In this document: positions 32,974-39,878 of the stretch, in pieces
Numbering within the stretch: the first letter of the stretch is position 1
Layout of the letters: each line of letters begins with the position of its first letter
Assembly: GCA_023395615.1 (NCBI GenBank)
Contig: JAEWYP010000026.1
Span: 1-39,878, forward strand
Direction: 5' to 3'
DNA from: Bacillota bacterium
GTDB taxonomy: Bacteria > Bacillota > Clostridia > Christensenellales > Aristaeellaceae
Length of the DNA stretch: 39,878 bases
Position numbers and translations under genes: made by a program
Notes under the pieces: generated by a model
Told to the model about the DNA's origin: nothing
Seen by the model: the letters and a program-made list of their open reading frames with translations, nothing else
Database searches by the model: none

Positions 32974-33779
32974 ATGTGTTCATCACCGGCGCGGCAGGCG
33001 GTCTTGGCCGTGCGCTCTCTGTAGAGTGTAGCCGCCGCGGTTACCAACTGTTTCTGACCGACGTAAACGAAGAAGGGCTGCGTTGCCTGCAACGCGGTTT
33101 GGAACGGCAGTTTCCAGTTTCCATCATAACAAAGGCCTGCGATCTCACCAGCGCTGAAAGCGTAGATGCGATGCTTGCGGATATTGACCGGCGCGAGCTT
33201 CGCTTTGATATGCTTCTCAACATCGCAGGTCTGGATTTTGAAGGTGATTTTTGCGGCCGGGATCGGGAAAACGTTGTAAAGATTGTATCCCTTAACGACG
33301 CCGCAACGCTGCGCATTACCCACGCGATTCTGGAACGTCGCAGCCCGGTAAAGCATTTCACTGTTGTTTTTGTTTCCAGCCTTGCCTCCCTGTTCCCCAT
33401 GCCTTTGAAAGCAACCTATGCCGCGTCCAAGCGATTTTTGCTTGATTTTTCCACTTCGCTTCGGCAGGAGTTGAAAGACAAAGACGCCAACGTACTGGCA
33501 TTTTGCCCCGGAGGCATGGCTACCACCAAAGAAGCTATGGAGGGTATCGCCGCGCAGGGTTTTTTAGGAGATATAACAACCAACTCGCTGGAAATTATCA
33601 CCCGCAATTTATTGGATCGAGCGTTGGCCGGGAAAGGGATCTATATCCCGGGTGGTTTTAATAAAACGCTGTCATTCCTGGGGAAAATTGTGCCGCGCCG
33701 TTGGGTGGCTGCAGCTATTTACTGGCGTTGGACCCAAACGCAGCGCAAGTGGTTAACTCTGCCGCCTTCCCGTTCATGA
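32970..33779 (+). CDS. Short-chain dehydrogenase/reductase (second of a pair)
   Basis: The 269-residue protein has 'TGAAGGLGRALS' at residues 6-17, 'LNIAG' near 86 (Ile for the usual Asn), Ser in 'FVSSLAS' and the catalytic 'YAASK' near 150. 'FCPGGMATT' follows. The pattern fits ketoacyl-reductase/DltE-like cytoplasmic SDRs. The C-terminal 40 residues (KTLSFLGKIVPRRWVAAAIYWRWTQTQRKW) are amphipathic and basic, suggesting peripheral membrane contact. It is translationally coupled to the preceding SDR and is last in the PadR operon. A strong hairpin lies about 115 bases beyond the stop. Confidence 0.92.
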   Translation: MNVFITGAAGGLGRALSVECSRRGYQLFLTDVNEEGLRCLQRGLERQFPVSIITKACDLTSAESVDAMLADIDRRELRFDMLLNIAGLDFEGDFCGRDRENVVKIVSLNDAATLRITHAILERRSPVKHFTVVFVSSLASLFPMPLKATYAASKRFLLDFSTSLRQELKDKDANVLAFCPGGMATTKEAMEGIAAQGFLGDITTNSLEIITRNLLDRALAGKGIYIPGGFNKTLSFLGKIVPRRWVAAAIYWRWTQTQRKWLTLPPSRS

Positions 33780-33894
33780 CCCACCCGGCATTAATCACGC
33801 GGCCCGGCAGACGTTCAGATTGCGTCCCTTCTCCCATCCCTCCGCAGGCTCAGATTGCTGAAACCCTTTTAGATTTTCCTTACGGAAGTATATT

Positions 33895-33929
33895 GAAAAG
33901 CGCAAGCCTTCCTGCGGCTTGCGCTTCTC
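33895..33929. terminator. Terminator between convergent operons
   Basis: GAAAAGCGCAAGCC (33895-33908) pairs with GGCTTGCGCTTCTC (33916-33929), 13 of 14 positions, around a 7-base loop. On the minus strand the stem is followed by TTTTC, so it mainly ends the surface-glycan operon; it can also serve the plus-strand operon. Confidence 0.82.
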
Positions 33930-33960
33930 AATTCGGTTGAAGCCCGGATATTCAATGCTT

Positions 33961-35043
33961 TCAAACCTGCTCTACTTTGTCGGGCATTGTTTTGTGACGG
34001 CCAAACAGCCAAACGGGTTTTCGCTCCAACAAACCGTTCTTAACAAGAAAACTCCGGTAATTTTTCTCCAGAGAAGGGAATGTTTTATTAAACTCTGTAA
34101 AGTCGGCTTTTTCGTAATAAAACATCGGGTCCTTCGTATCATCAAATTCCTGCGGCAGCAACGTTGGCAAGTGAAAAAAGCGGCACATTTCCGCCATGCG
34201 CTCGTCCCGTACGATAAAAAGTACAGGCGTCCGGTTGAGCATCGCGATCACGTTTCCATGGAAACGGCTACCGATTGCGAACTGATACCCGGCCATCCAT
34301 TCACGCCATTCCGCAACGCTGAAAAATACCCGGCTTTGTCTCTGTAGCCAGCCGTCCAGCATTTCAAAGAGTGGCGGATCATTCAGGTGCTCCGGCTTCA
34401 GCGGCAACGCCGTCTGTTCCACGAATCCCCATTCCCGCTGCGCCGCGTACCGCAGAAAGCGGCGTTCTCCATCCGGCAGCAAGTCGTAAAATGTGCGGAA
34501 GTTAGCCGCCACATGGTCGAGTGTCTGGATCTCCTGCCGTACAATACGATGCTCTCTACCCAATGAAAAGTAAAGCGAAGGGCATCCAATGACACGCATA
34601 TTGCGAATTCCGTAGCTTTCCAGAATACCGGCGGTATACTCTCCTCGAATTCCCATCTCGCATCGTTCCGAAATTTCCATCAGAAGCCTTACGGTATTGG
34701 GATGAAGACGAACTGTTTTTTGCCCTGCGTATCCCTGAATACCAATACTGATCGGCACCAGTTTTTTTTGCCCAATCCGCTTCAGCATTGACTGAATCAT
34801 CGGATATTCCGTATTTTCGCAAATCCAGGACAAACCAGTCGTAACAAAAGAGTCGCATTCCGATGGATCCGCTTCGGTATCTTCCTTCGGATTATAAGCG
34901 ACCGGGGTTGTGGAAAGTACGTTTTTCAGCGCTTCAATATAAAGAAGATTGCCAGTATTCTGCTCCACCTGCCGAAAACGTTCGGCAACCTCCAGATAGG
35001 GCAGTCTTTCAGTTGGGTACCAAAACAACCCGACTTTCTTCAT
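33961..35043 (-). CDS. Polysaccharide pyruvyl transferase family protein
   Basis: The 360-residue protein belongs to the family that adds ketal pyruvate from phosphoenolpyruvate to sugars of surface polymers, in the cytosol. The family-defining 'FAIGSRFHGNVIAMLNRTPVLFI' segment with Gly-258 to His-262 is present, followed by 'RDERMAEMCRFFHLP'. The N-terminal half has 'NTGNLLYIEALKNVL' and 'FVTTGLSWICENTEYPMI', and mid-protein 'RGEYTAGILESYGIRNMRVIGCPSLYFSL', all usual. Some members of this family do other chemistry, so the acceptor sugar is open. It overlaps by four bases with the preceding GT2-HAD gene and is the last gene of the operon. Confidence 0.9.
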   Translation of the reverse strand: MKKVGLFWYPTERLPYLEVAERFRQVEQNTGNLLYIEALKNVLSTTPVAYNPKEDTEADPSECDSFVTTGLSWICENTEYPMIQSMLKRIGQKKLVPISIGIQGYAGQKTVRLHPNTVRLLMEISERCEMGIRGEYTAGILESYGIRNMRVIGCPSLYFSLGREHRIVRQEIQTLDHVAANFRTFYDLLPDGERRFLRYAAQREWGFVEQTALPLKPEHLNDPPLFEMLDGWLQRQSRVFFSVAEWREWMAGYQFAIGSRFHGNVIAMLNRTPVLFIVRDERMAEMCRFFHLPTLLPQEFDDTKDPMFYYEKADFTEFNKTFPSLEKNYRSFLVKNGLLERKPVWLFGRHKTMPDKVEQV

Positions 35044-38000
35044 GAACCAGCATTTTCCTTTCTCACGATTTGATACATCTTCTTTACTCCTTTATACCCG
35101 AAACGGAGCATTTTGTAAAGAGTCGGTTTATCTTGAAGTCGCTTTTTCGTTTTGTCCGCAACTTTGCGTACCCGCGGATGTCTGGGCGGCGCAGGCGGCG
35201 GAGGAATCACCGGCGCCTTGGGCGTCGGCGGGTCGAGAGCGTCCACCTGTCTGCGGGTAAGCGCGTAGATGCCGATCTTGGAACATCCGCCATACACATC
35301 ATCCTCGAAATAGCTTCCTTCAAACATGCGATGATCTGCCGGAAGAGCGCAGCGTAAAAAGCTTTCGAATGGCATGGAAACCTGCTGAGGCGAATAAGGC
35401 AACCCATTTCCGAAACGCTCGGTATAATCCCGTACCATCTCCAGCGCCGCTCTTTGAATCGTTTCTACCACAAAAATCGTAGAATAGCCGGGTTTGGTCT
35501 TTTCGAAAACCGGAACCGGCTGGCCGTCCTGTTCGCGGATCGCGATACAGGCGGGTGCGAGGCTGGACAGCAGATGTTCCCGAAGCATCCCCGACATGGC
35601 TGGCGGTATGGAATAAAATGTGCTCAGTCCAAACCCGCTCCGTTTTTGCAGCTGCATACATTGATTACCGTCATTGTGAATATAGTAGGCAAATACCGGT
35701 TTTCCACAAGCAACGCCCAATGCCGACAACAGCCTGCCGCTATACCCCATATCAAACACCGCCGCATCCGGCGCGCACAGGGGTTTATAATATTCTCCCA
35801 GTATTTTCAGTGCAGCGGCATGCTTTTCCGAATCGTACCCTATCTCAATGAAAAGGGATAAAAAGCGATGCAAATCTTCCTGTGTGCTAAACCGCTCCTG
35901 CCAGGGGAGTCCGGCGTTCTCCGCTGCCTCCCGCAGTTTGGGAAGCGTTTCTTCCTGAAAACAAAACCCCAGCAACTCTGTAATTGTATCCGGCGAGTGG
36001 AGCCTGTAAACCACCGGGATGGCAAACAAGTCCTGTGGGGTAGCCAGTATCGCTGGCATCAGGCATTTTCGGGAAGCCTGCATTTCGTGAGTACGAATCG
36101 GCTTCATTTCGTACCTGTTCAGCAATTCTACCGCCTGTTGCAGCAGGTATCCGTCGCGCGCTAAGAAGTAGATATCCCGGTGTCCCCGCAGGGTCGCCTC
36201 CTCCAGCAGCCAGCGAGCGACACCCAGCAGATGCATTCCCACGGCGTAATAGCCTACCAGCGACGGAGAAGCATTCCAATCTGTATCCGGATTGAAGGAA
36301 GCATATCCAATGTCGAAAAAACGATTGGCAACCAGCTGCTGCATCGCGCCGTAGGCAATGCCATGCGCCCCGGTAACCCCGAAGGATTTCATAGCAAGGT
36401 CTCCAGCCCGGCTTAATCGGTTGGTTGTTACGCCTTCCGTCTCCCCGTTAAATGCATCTCTGGGGTTCGGCAGCAGCATCGTGGCAACGCCTAATTTTCG
36501 AGGCGCATCCACATCGGTTCTCGGGTTGTCGCCGATATGCAGCATCTTCGCCGGATCAACACGCAGGTCCATTAAAGCTGTTTCAAACAGATTCCCTGTA
36601 TATTTTAAAAGCCCGAAGGACGAGGAAAGATAGAGGCGTTTAAACCCGGTATAGTTGTTTATACGTAAAATGGAACGAACCGCGTCCTCATCCAGATACA
36701 TATCCGAGATAAGAATCACTGTTTTCCCCATGCTCAGCGCCAGCTCGTACAGTTCCCGGCCGGCAGGGCGGGCCATACACAGCCAGCGTTCCATATCTTT
36801 CTCAGCCTCGCACATTCTTTGTGCGCAGGAATCACTCAGATGGTACGTATCCGCAATTTCACGGTAAATATCCTCCAGCGAAATATCCTCCGGCGCGGCG
36901 TCGCCCGCCTCCGCCGCTTTGCGCCGGGCCAGCGCTTCCCCCGCAATCCGTAGCTCCGAAAAGCCGACAATGTGGCGGCATTCCATCACTTCGTCAAAAA
37001 CCGGGTTCAGCAATTGAAACAGGTTCTCAGGCTTTTCAAGCGGCCGCCCGACCAGCGTATCAAATACATCAAAGCTGATTACCTGATACCGCTCGCTCAT
37101 GATCTCCCTTTTAATCGCCTCATATCCCCCGTTCCAGGGGGATTTCACACGATCCGCGAAAAAATCTTCAGGTTTCTGGAGCTCCCGGTATCCGGGGCAG
37201 AACGTATCCATTACAGTATCTGCCGTCTGCTTCTCCTCATCCTGAAAATTGTGATCGCCGAAGTGCCTCCACATACGCGCATAATATCGCCGTCCGTTGG
37301 CGATCGCTTCCAGAACGTCCTGTTTCGCCTCAACCTGCTGTAAATACTGTTCCGCAAAGTTGAACGCATTCGTCATATCCGCGGCGTTTTTACAAAACCG
37401 TTCTATGCTCATCCCTTTGGTATTTGTGGATGCCGCCTCGTGCTGGAAGTAGAAGTACCCGTTCCGTTCCACGTTTCCATAACGCTTCGCGTTATAAAAC
37501 AGCAGTGTGGAAAACGCGATGTCTTCCGTCATAATGATATGTTCGGTTACTTTCTGGTACTCCGGCATACATTGATTCCACAGGCTTTTCCGGTAGATTT
37601 TGTTACACATCATGTGCCATGCAAAGCAGGTGAACTCCTGCCGGAAGAAGTGGTCACGTATCGCTTCCCCTTCCAGAAGCCCGGTATTCAACGCTTCGAA
37701 GTGAAAGGGGCGGATAAAGGTGCTCTTCTCGCTTGCAATATATGTTTCGCCGGCGATAATATCGGCGTTGGTTTCCTCTGCTTTCTTGACCGCCACCCGG
37801 TAGAAATCACAGGTCACATAATCATCGCTGTCCAGAAAGGCAAGGTATTTCCCGGTTGCGGCGGCGGCGCCTGTAACCCGTGCGCGGAACAGGCCGCGAT
37901 TTTCGGGGTGACGAATCAGCCGTACGCGCGGATCCCGCCGTATATAGTCTTCGACGATTCCAACTGATCCATCCGGCGAGCAATCGTCCACCGCGATGAC

Positions 38001-38102
38001 CTCTATGTTTTTCAGGCTTTGCGTTAGGAGGCTATCCAAACAACGGGGCAAGTAGGCTTTGGTTCCGTAAACCGGTACGACGATAGAAAGAGAGACGTTC
38101 AT
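35040..38102 (-). CDS. Glycosyltransferase family 2 fused to a HAD-like domain
   Basis: The 1020-residue protein starts with a GT-A fold glycosyltransferase (about 1-230): 'SIVVPVYGTKAYLPRCLDSLLTQSLKNIEVIAVDD' with Asp-39/40, and 'FLDSDD' at 90-94, which binds the metal and nucleotide sugar. From about 340 to 560 follows a HAD-type domain: motif I 'FDVFDTL' with nucleophile Asp-345, motif II 'LISDMYL', motif III Lys in 'LLKYTGN', and motif IV 'HIGDNPRTDVDAP'. Residues about 600-960 are a further conserved segment ('DIYFLARDGYLLQQAVELLN', 'VFDMGYSGRLLSALG'). A proline-rich linker (about 963-980) and basic C-terminus follow. Such GT2-HAD fusions occur in capsule and wall-glycan loci of clostridia. 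The combination with a pyruvyl transferase suggests a pyruvylated surface glycan. Confidence 0.92.
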   Translation of the reverse strand: MNVSLSIVVPVYGTKAYLPRCLDSLLTQSLKNIEVIAVDDCSPDGSVGIVEDYIRRDPRVRLIRHPENRGLFRARVTGAAAATGKYLAFLDSDDYVTCDFYRVAVKKAEETNADIIAGETYIASEKSTFIRPFHFEALNTGLLEGEAIRDHFFRQEFTCFAWHMMCNKIYRKSLWNQCMPEYQKVTEHIIMTEDIAFSTLLFYNAKRYGNVERNGYFYFQHEAASTNTKGMSIERFCKNAADMTNAFNFAEQYLQQVEAKQDVLEAIANGRRYYARMWRHFGDHNFQDEEKQTADTVMDTFCPGYRELQKPEDFFADRVKSPWNGGYEAIKREIMSERYQVISFDVFDTLVGRPLEKPENLFQLLNPVFDEVMECRHIVGFSELRIAGEALARRKAAEAGDAAPEDISLEDIYREIADTYHLSDSCAQRMCEAEKDMERWLCMARPAGRELYELALSMGKTVILISDMYLDEDAVRSILRINNYTGFKRLYLSSSFGLLKYTGNLFETALMDLRVDPAKMLHIGDNPRTDVDAPRKLGVATMLLPNPRDAFNGETEGVTTNRLSRAGDLAMKSFGVTGAHGIAYGAMQQLVANRFFDIGYASFNPDTDWNASPSLVGYYAVGMHLLGVARWLLEEATLRGHRDIYFLARDGYLLQQAVELLNRYEMKPIRTHEMQASRKCLMPAILATPQDLFAIPVVYRLHSPDTITELLGFCFQEETLPKLREAAENAGLPWQERFSTQEDLHRFLSLFIEIGYDSEKHAAALKILGEYYKPLCAPDAAVFDMGYSGRLLSALGVACGKPVFAYYIHNDGNQCMQLQKRSGFGLSTFYSIPPAMSGMLREHLLSSLAPACIAIREQDGQPVPVFEKTKPGYSTIFVVETIQRAALEMVRDYTERFGNGLPYSPQQVSMPFESFLRCALPADHRMFEGSYFEDDVYGGCSKIGIYALTRRQVDALDPPTPKAPVIPPPPAPPRHPRVRKVADKTKKRLQDKPTLYKMLRFGYKGVKKMYQIVRKENAGS

Positions 38103-38529
38103 CCTATTTCAATCCTTTTATCAATATTACTTTTCAGAAGCATATGGGTATTTTATTAGTATGCACATAATAATAACGACAGATATTGCCCGATCATTTC
38201 ATCGTTATATAAAAATCGGCTTATGAGTTTGATATTACTCCAAAGCAATTCAGGTATCTCATCATGTCACATTGTGGAATCAGTTATCCGGAGGTTCTTG
38301 CTGGGCTGACTTTGTTGTCACATGTGTTCTAATAGCATATTTCATTATAAATAGTACGATTTTCCCATTTTATGTATTTCATAATGATAAACAAGTGTCC
38401 CAGCCAAATCTGATTTTATTCCTTGCGGGATTGCCAAATTGACGTCTTCCCTTTTATAATAGAAAAGCCGTACCGCCAATTCTTCTTGTTGACAGCGCGG
38501 CAGAGAAAATAAAGTAAGGATTCGAGCCA
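38103..38529. other. Divergent intergenic region, no gene seen
   Basis: This AT-rich stretch must hold the promoter of the minus-strand glycan operon and that of the plus-strand small gene. A perfect TTGACA at 38489-38494 lies before the small gene, but the matching -10 (AAGTAA or TAAAGT) is poor. No RNA structure or repeat stands out. Confidence 0.55.
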
Positions 38530-38763
38530 ATGGATGACATGTTTGAACAGGTTTTCAATAACGCATATGATGACGCGTATGAACATTTCAAAATGCGCAA
38601 ACACGATGACCCTACTTTTAATAAGACCACATTGCAGGGTTTTCTGGACAGTCAATATCAGAATCAGGGTAATAACTGGGAAGGTCGCAGCGAAGTTAAG
38701 GAATTGACGCTGAATGCAACGATCGCCGCCGCGGAAACCATTCTGGCGGAATGGGATGCCTGA
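38530..38763 (+). CDS. Small acidic hypothetical protein
   Basis: The 77-residue product is MDDMFEQVFNNAYDDAY..., rich in Asp, Glu, Asn and Gln, with no membrane segment or signal. A TAAGGA ribosome site lies 9 bases ahead of ATG. Its central portion 'FNKTTLQGFLDSQYQNQGNNWEGRSEVKELTLNATIAAAETILAEWDA' looks like a folded, helical protein. I do not recognise a family. It may be a real small gene since codon use is like that of neighbours. It does not share an obvious link with the cyclase that follows 225 bases later. Confidence 0.7.
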   Translation: MDDMFEQVFNNAYDDAYEHFKMRKHDDPTFNKTTLQGFLDSQYQNQGNNWEGRSEVKELTLNATIAAAETILAEWDA

Positions 38764-38988
38764 GGGTTTTCCCTGTATCTGCTATACTCTGTATTCCCGG
38801 GGATAGGGTGCCACATCGTGCCTTTTTCTGTTCAACACAGGCTGACGGGGAAAGCATTCCAAGCAGAATCAGGCAGGATGATAGGATTGAAGATGTCATC
38901 GTGTATTATGAGCATTCGCGCCCTGTAATACCGAAGTGGTTTCTCATCAACCCGCTGCCATGGGAGAATTGGAGGAAAATCGTTCGGT

Positions 38989-39878
38989 ATGGAAAATATG
39001 ATTCAGAATTTGTCCTTCCTGAAAAACGCATTCGAAGGCATTTATATAGTGGATGTTAACCGAAAATTTCTTTACTGGAACGATAGTGCCGAAGCCATCT
39101 CTGGTTATTCCAGCGCGGAAATCGTCGGTCGTTACTGCAATAGCAATATATTGATGCACACGAACGAACAGGGAACCTATTTATGCGTCGCGGATTGTCC
39201 ACTGGTCGTGAGCATCCGAAAAAACCTCGTCGTGGAGGCTCCCGTATATCTAAAGCATAAAAATGGGTTTCGTATCCCTATCGTAGTACGCACCGTACCC
39301 ATCTCCGATCATGGGGTAGTCGTAGGCGCCATCGAATTTTTTCAGGTTCAGACGGATCGCATGACCAACCTGTATAACCTTGAAAAACTGCGTTCACTCG
39401 CGCTGACGGACAGTCTATCCGACCTTCCGAACCGTTACTATATCGAAACCCTGCTACATTCCAAAATCAGCGAACACGCCATTTTCCCCGTCAGCTTCGG
39501 CATCATCTTTTTCGATCTGGACTGCTTTAAGGCTTTAAATGACCGCTACGGTCATGAGGCGGGCGATCTGGTGTTAAAAAATGTCTCGAAGACATTTTCA
39601 CATAACATAGGCAACACCGATCACATCGGTCGGTGGGGAGGAGACGAATTCGTCGGTGTATGTGTATGTCCGGATGCAGATGCGCTGAAGACAGTAGCGG
39701 AAAAAATGCGTATTCTGATTGAAAGCACCTCCACACAGTTCGGAGATATCACCTTACAGATCACGCTTTCCGCAGGCGCGACCCTGTACCGCGAGGGCGA
39801 AACTGACAGGCAATTGATCGCGAGGGCGGATGAATTGCTGTACCAAAGTAAGAAAAACGGCCGCAACCGGGTCACTGT
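38989..39878 (+). CDS. PAS-GGDEF diguanylate cyclase (partial at the right edge)
   Basis: The frame stays open to the window end, giving 296 residues. A PAS domain (about 1-130) starts 'LKNAFEGIYIVDVNRKFLYWNDSAEAISGYSSAEIVG' and contains 'YCNSNILMHTNEQGTYLCVADCPL', a cysteine-bearing PAS subtype often joined to cyclases. After a linker (about 128-145), the GGDEF domain has 'LTDSLSDLPNRYYIE', 'FFDLDCFKALNDRYGHEAGD' and the active-site GGDEF at residues 217-221, so it should make cyclic di-GMP from GTP. The inhibitory I-site Arg-x-x-Asp is replaced by Gly-Asn-Thr-Asp, so product feedback is probably absent. No membrane segment is seen. GGAGG is 13 bases before ATG, a rather long spacing. Confidence 0.93.
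   Translation, partial: MENMIQNLSFLKNAFEGIYIVDVNRKFLYWNDSAEAISGYSSAEIVGRYCNSNILMHTNEQGTYLCVADCPLVVSIRKNLVVEAPVYLKHKNGFRIPIVVRTVPISDHGVVVGAIEFFQVQTDRMTNLYNLEKLRSLALTDSLSDLPNRYYIETLLHSKISEHAIFPVSFGIIFFDLDCFKALNDRYGHEAGDLVLKNVSKTFSHNIGNTDHIGRWGGDEFVGVCVCPDADALKTVAEKMRILIESTSTQFGDITLQITLSAGATLYREGETDRQLIARADELLYQSKKNGRNRVT

Noticed and set aside
38751..39059. A 102-codon plus-strand frame between the small protein and the cyclase
   Set aside because: It starts inside the preceding gene, ends inside the PAS coding region in another frame and has no ribosome site or motif.

Overview
The window looks like chromosomal DNA of an anaerobic, low-branching Firmicute of the class Clostridia. The pointers are strong AGGAGG-type ribosome sites with ATG, GTG and TTG starts, a CCA-encoding tRNA gene, a PadR/HAAS-domain pair, a BspA-type leucine-rich repeat protein, a GapN dehydrogenase beside a 2-oxoacid:acceptor oxidoreductase, and Opp/Dpp-type transport with a clostridial-style binding protein. 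The exact genus cannot be read from the sequence. The binding protein and several proteins recall gut or rumen Christensenellales-like bacteria, which is only an impression.

Region 1 (1-9.8 kb, minus strand) is an accessory polymorphic-toxin locus. In transcription order it holds a small protein that resembles clostridial phage tail-associated proteins (9395-9793), a glycine-rich tail-fibre-like protein (8586-9395), a giant DNRLRE/RHS repeat protein with a C-terminal tip resembling toxin family 44 (2175-8444), a small one-pass membrane protein that is the best immunity candidate (1727-2158), and a secreted leucine-rich repeat protein (433-1503). Beyond these lie a decayed second copy of the RHS core end (about 185-312) and the first codons of a transposase-like gene running off the left edge. 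This layout fits exchange of toxin tips.

Region 2 (10.7-18.3 kb, plus strand) is metabolic: GapN, a two-subunit 2-oxoacid oxidoreductase (fused gamma-alpha plus beta), a tRNA-Lys(CTT) on the minus strand with its own promoter and terminator, an orphan OmpR-type regulator with a degraded receiver pocket, and an IlvD/Edd-family dehydratase nearest to the YjhG/YagF sugar-acid dehydratases.

Region 3 (18.3-29.2 kb, plus strand) is a peptide uptake and breakdown operon. A TetR-family regulator sits behind two matching 16-bp palindromic operators. It is followed by two amidohydrolase-fold proteins (one without metal ligands, one intact), two DppB/DppC-type permeases, a binding protein without a lipobox, an OppD-type ATPase split by an in-frame TAG, an OppF-type ATPase and a cytosolic S9A prolyl oligopeptidase. 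The gene set suggests import of oligopeptides followed by intracellular cleavage.

Region 4 (29.3-33.8 kb) holds a GNAT-DUF3795 fusion, a double hairpin terminator, and an operon of PadR regulator, HAAS membrane protein, multi-pass membrane protein and two short-chain dehydrogenases, with a clear promoter and an overlapping palindromic PadR operator.

Region 5 (33.9-39.9 kb) holds a minus-strand surface-glycan pair (a GT2-HAD fusion and a polysaccharide pyruvyl transferase) that converges on the previous operon. It is followed by a small plus-strand acidic protein and a PAS-GGDEF diguanylate cyclase cut by the right edge.
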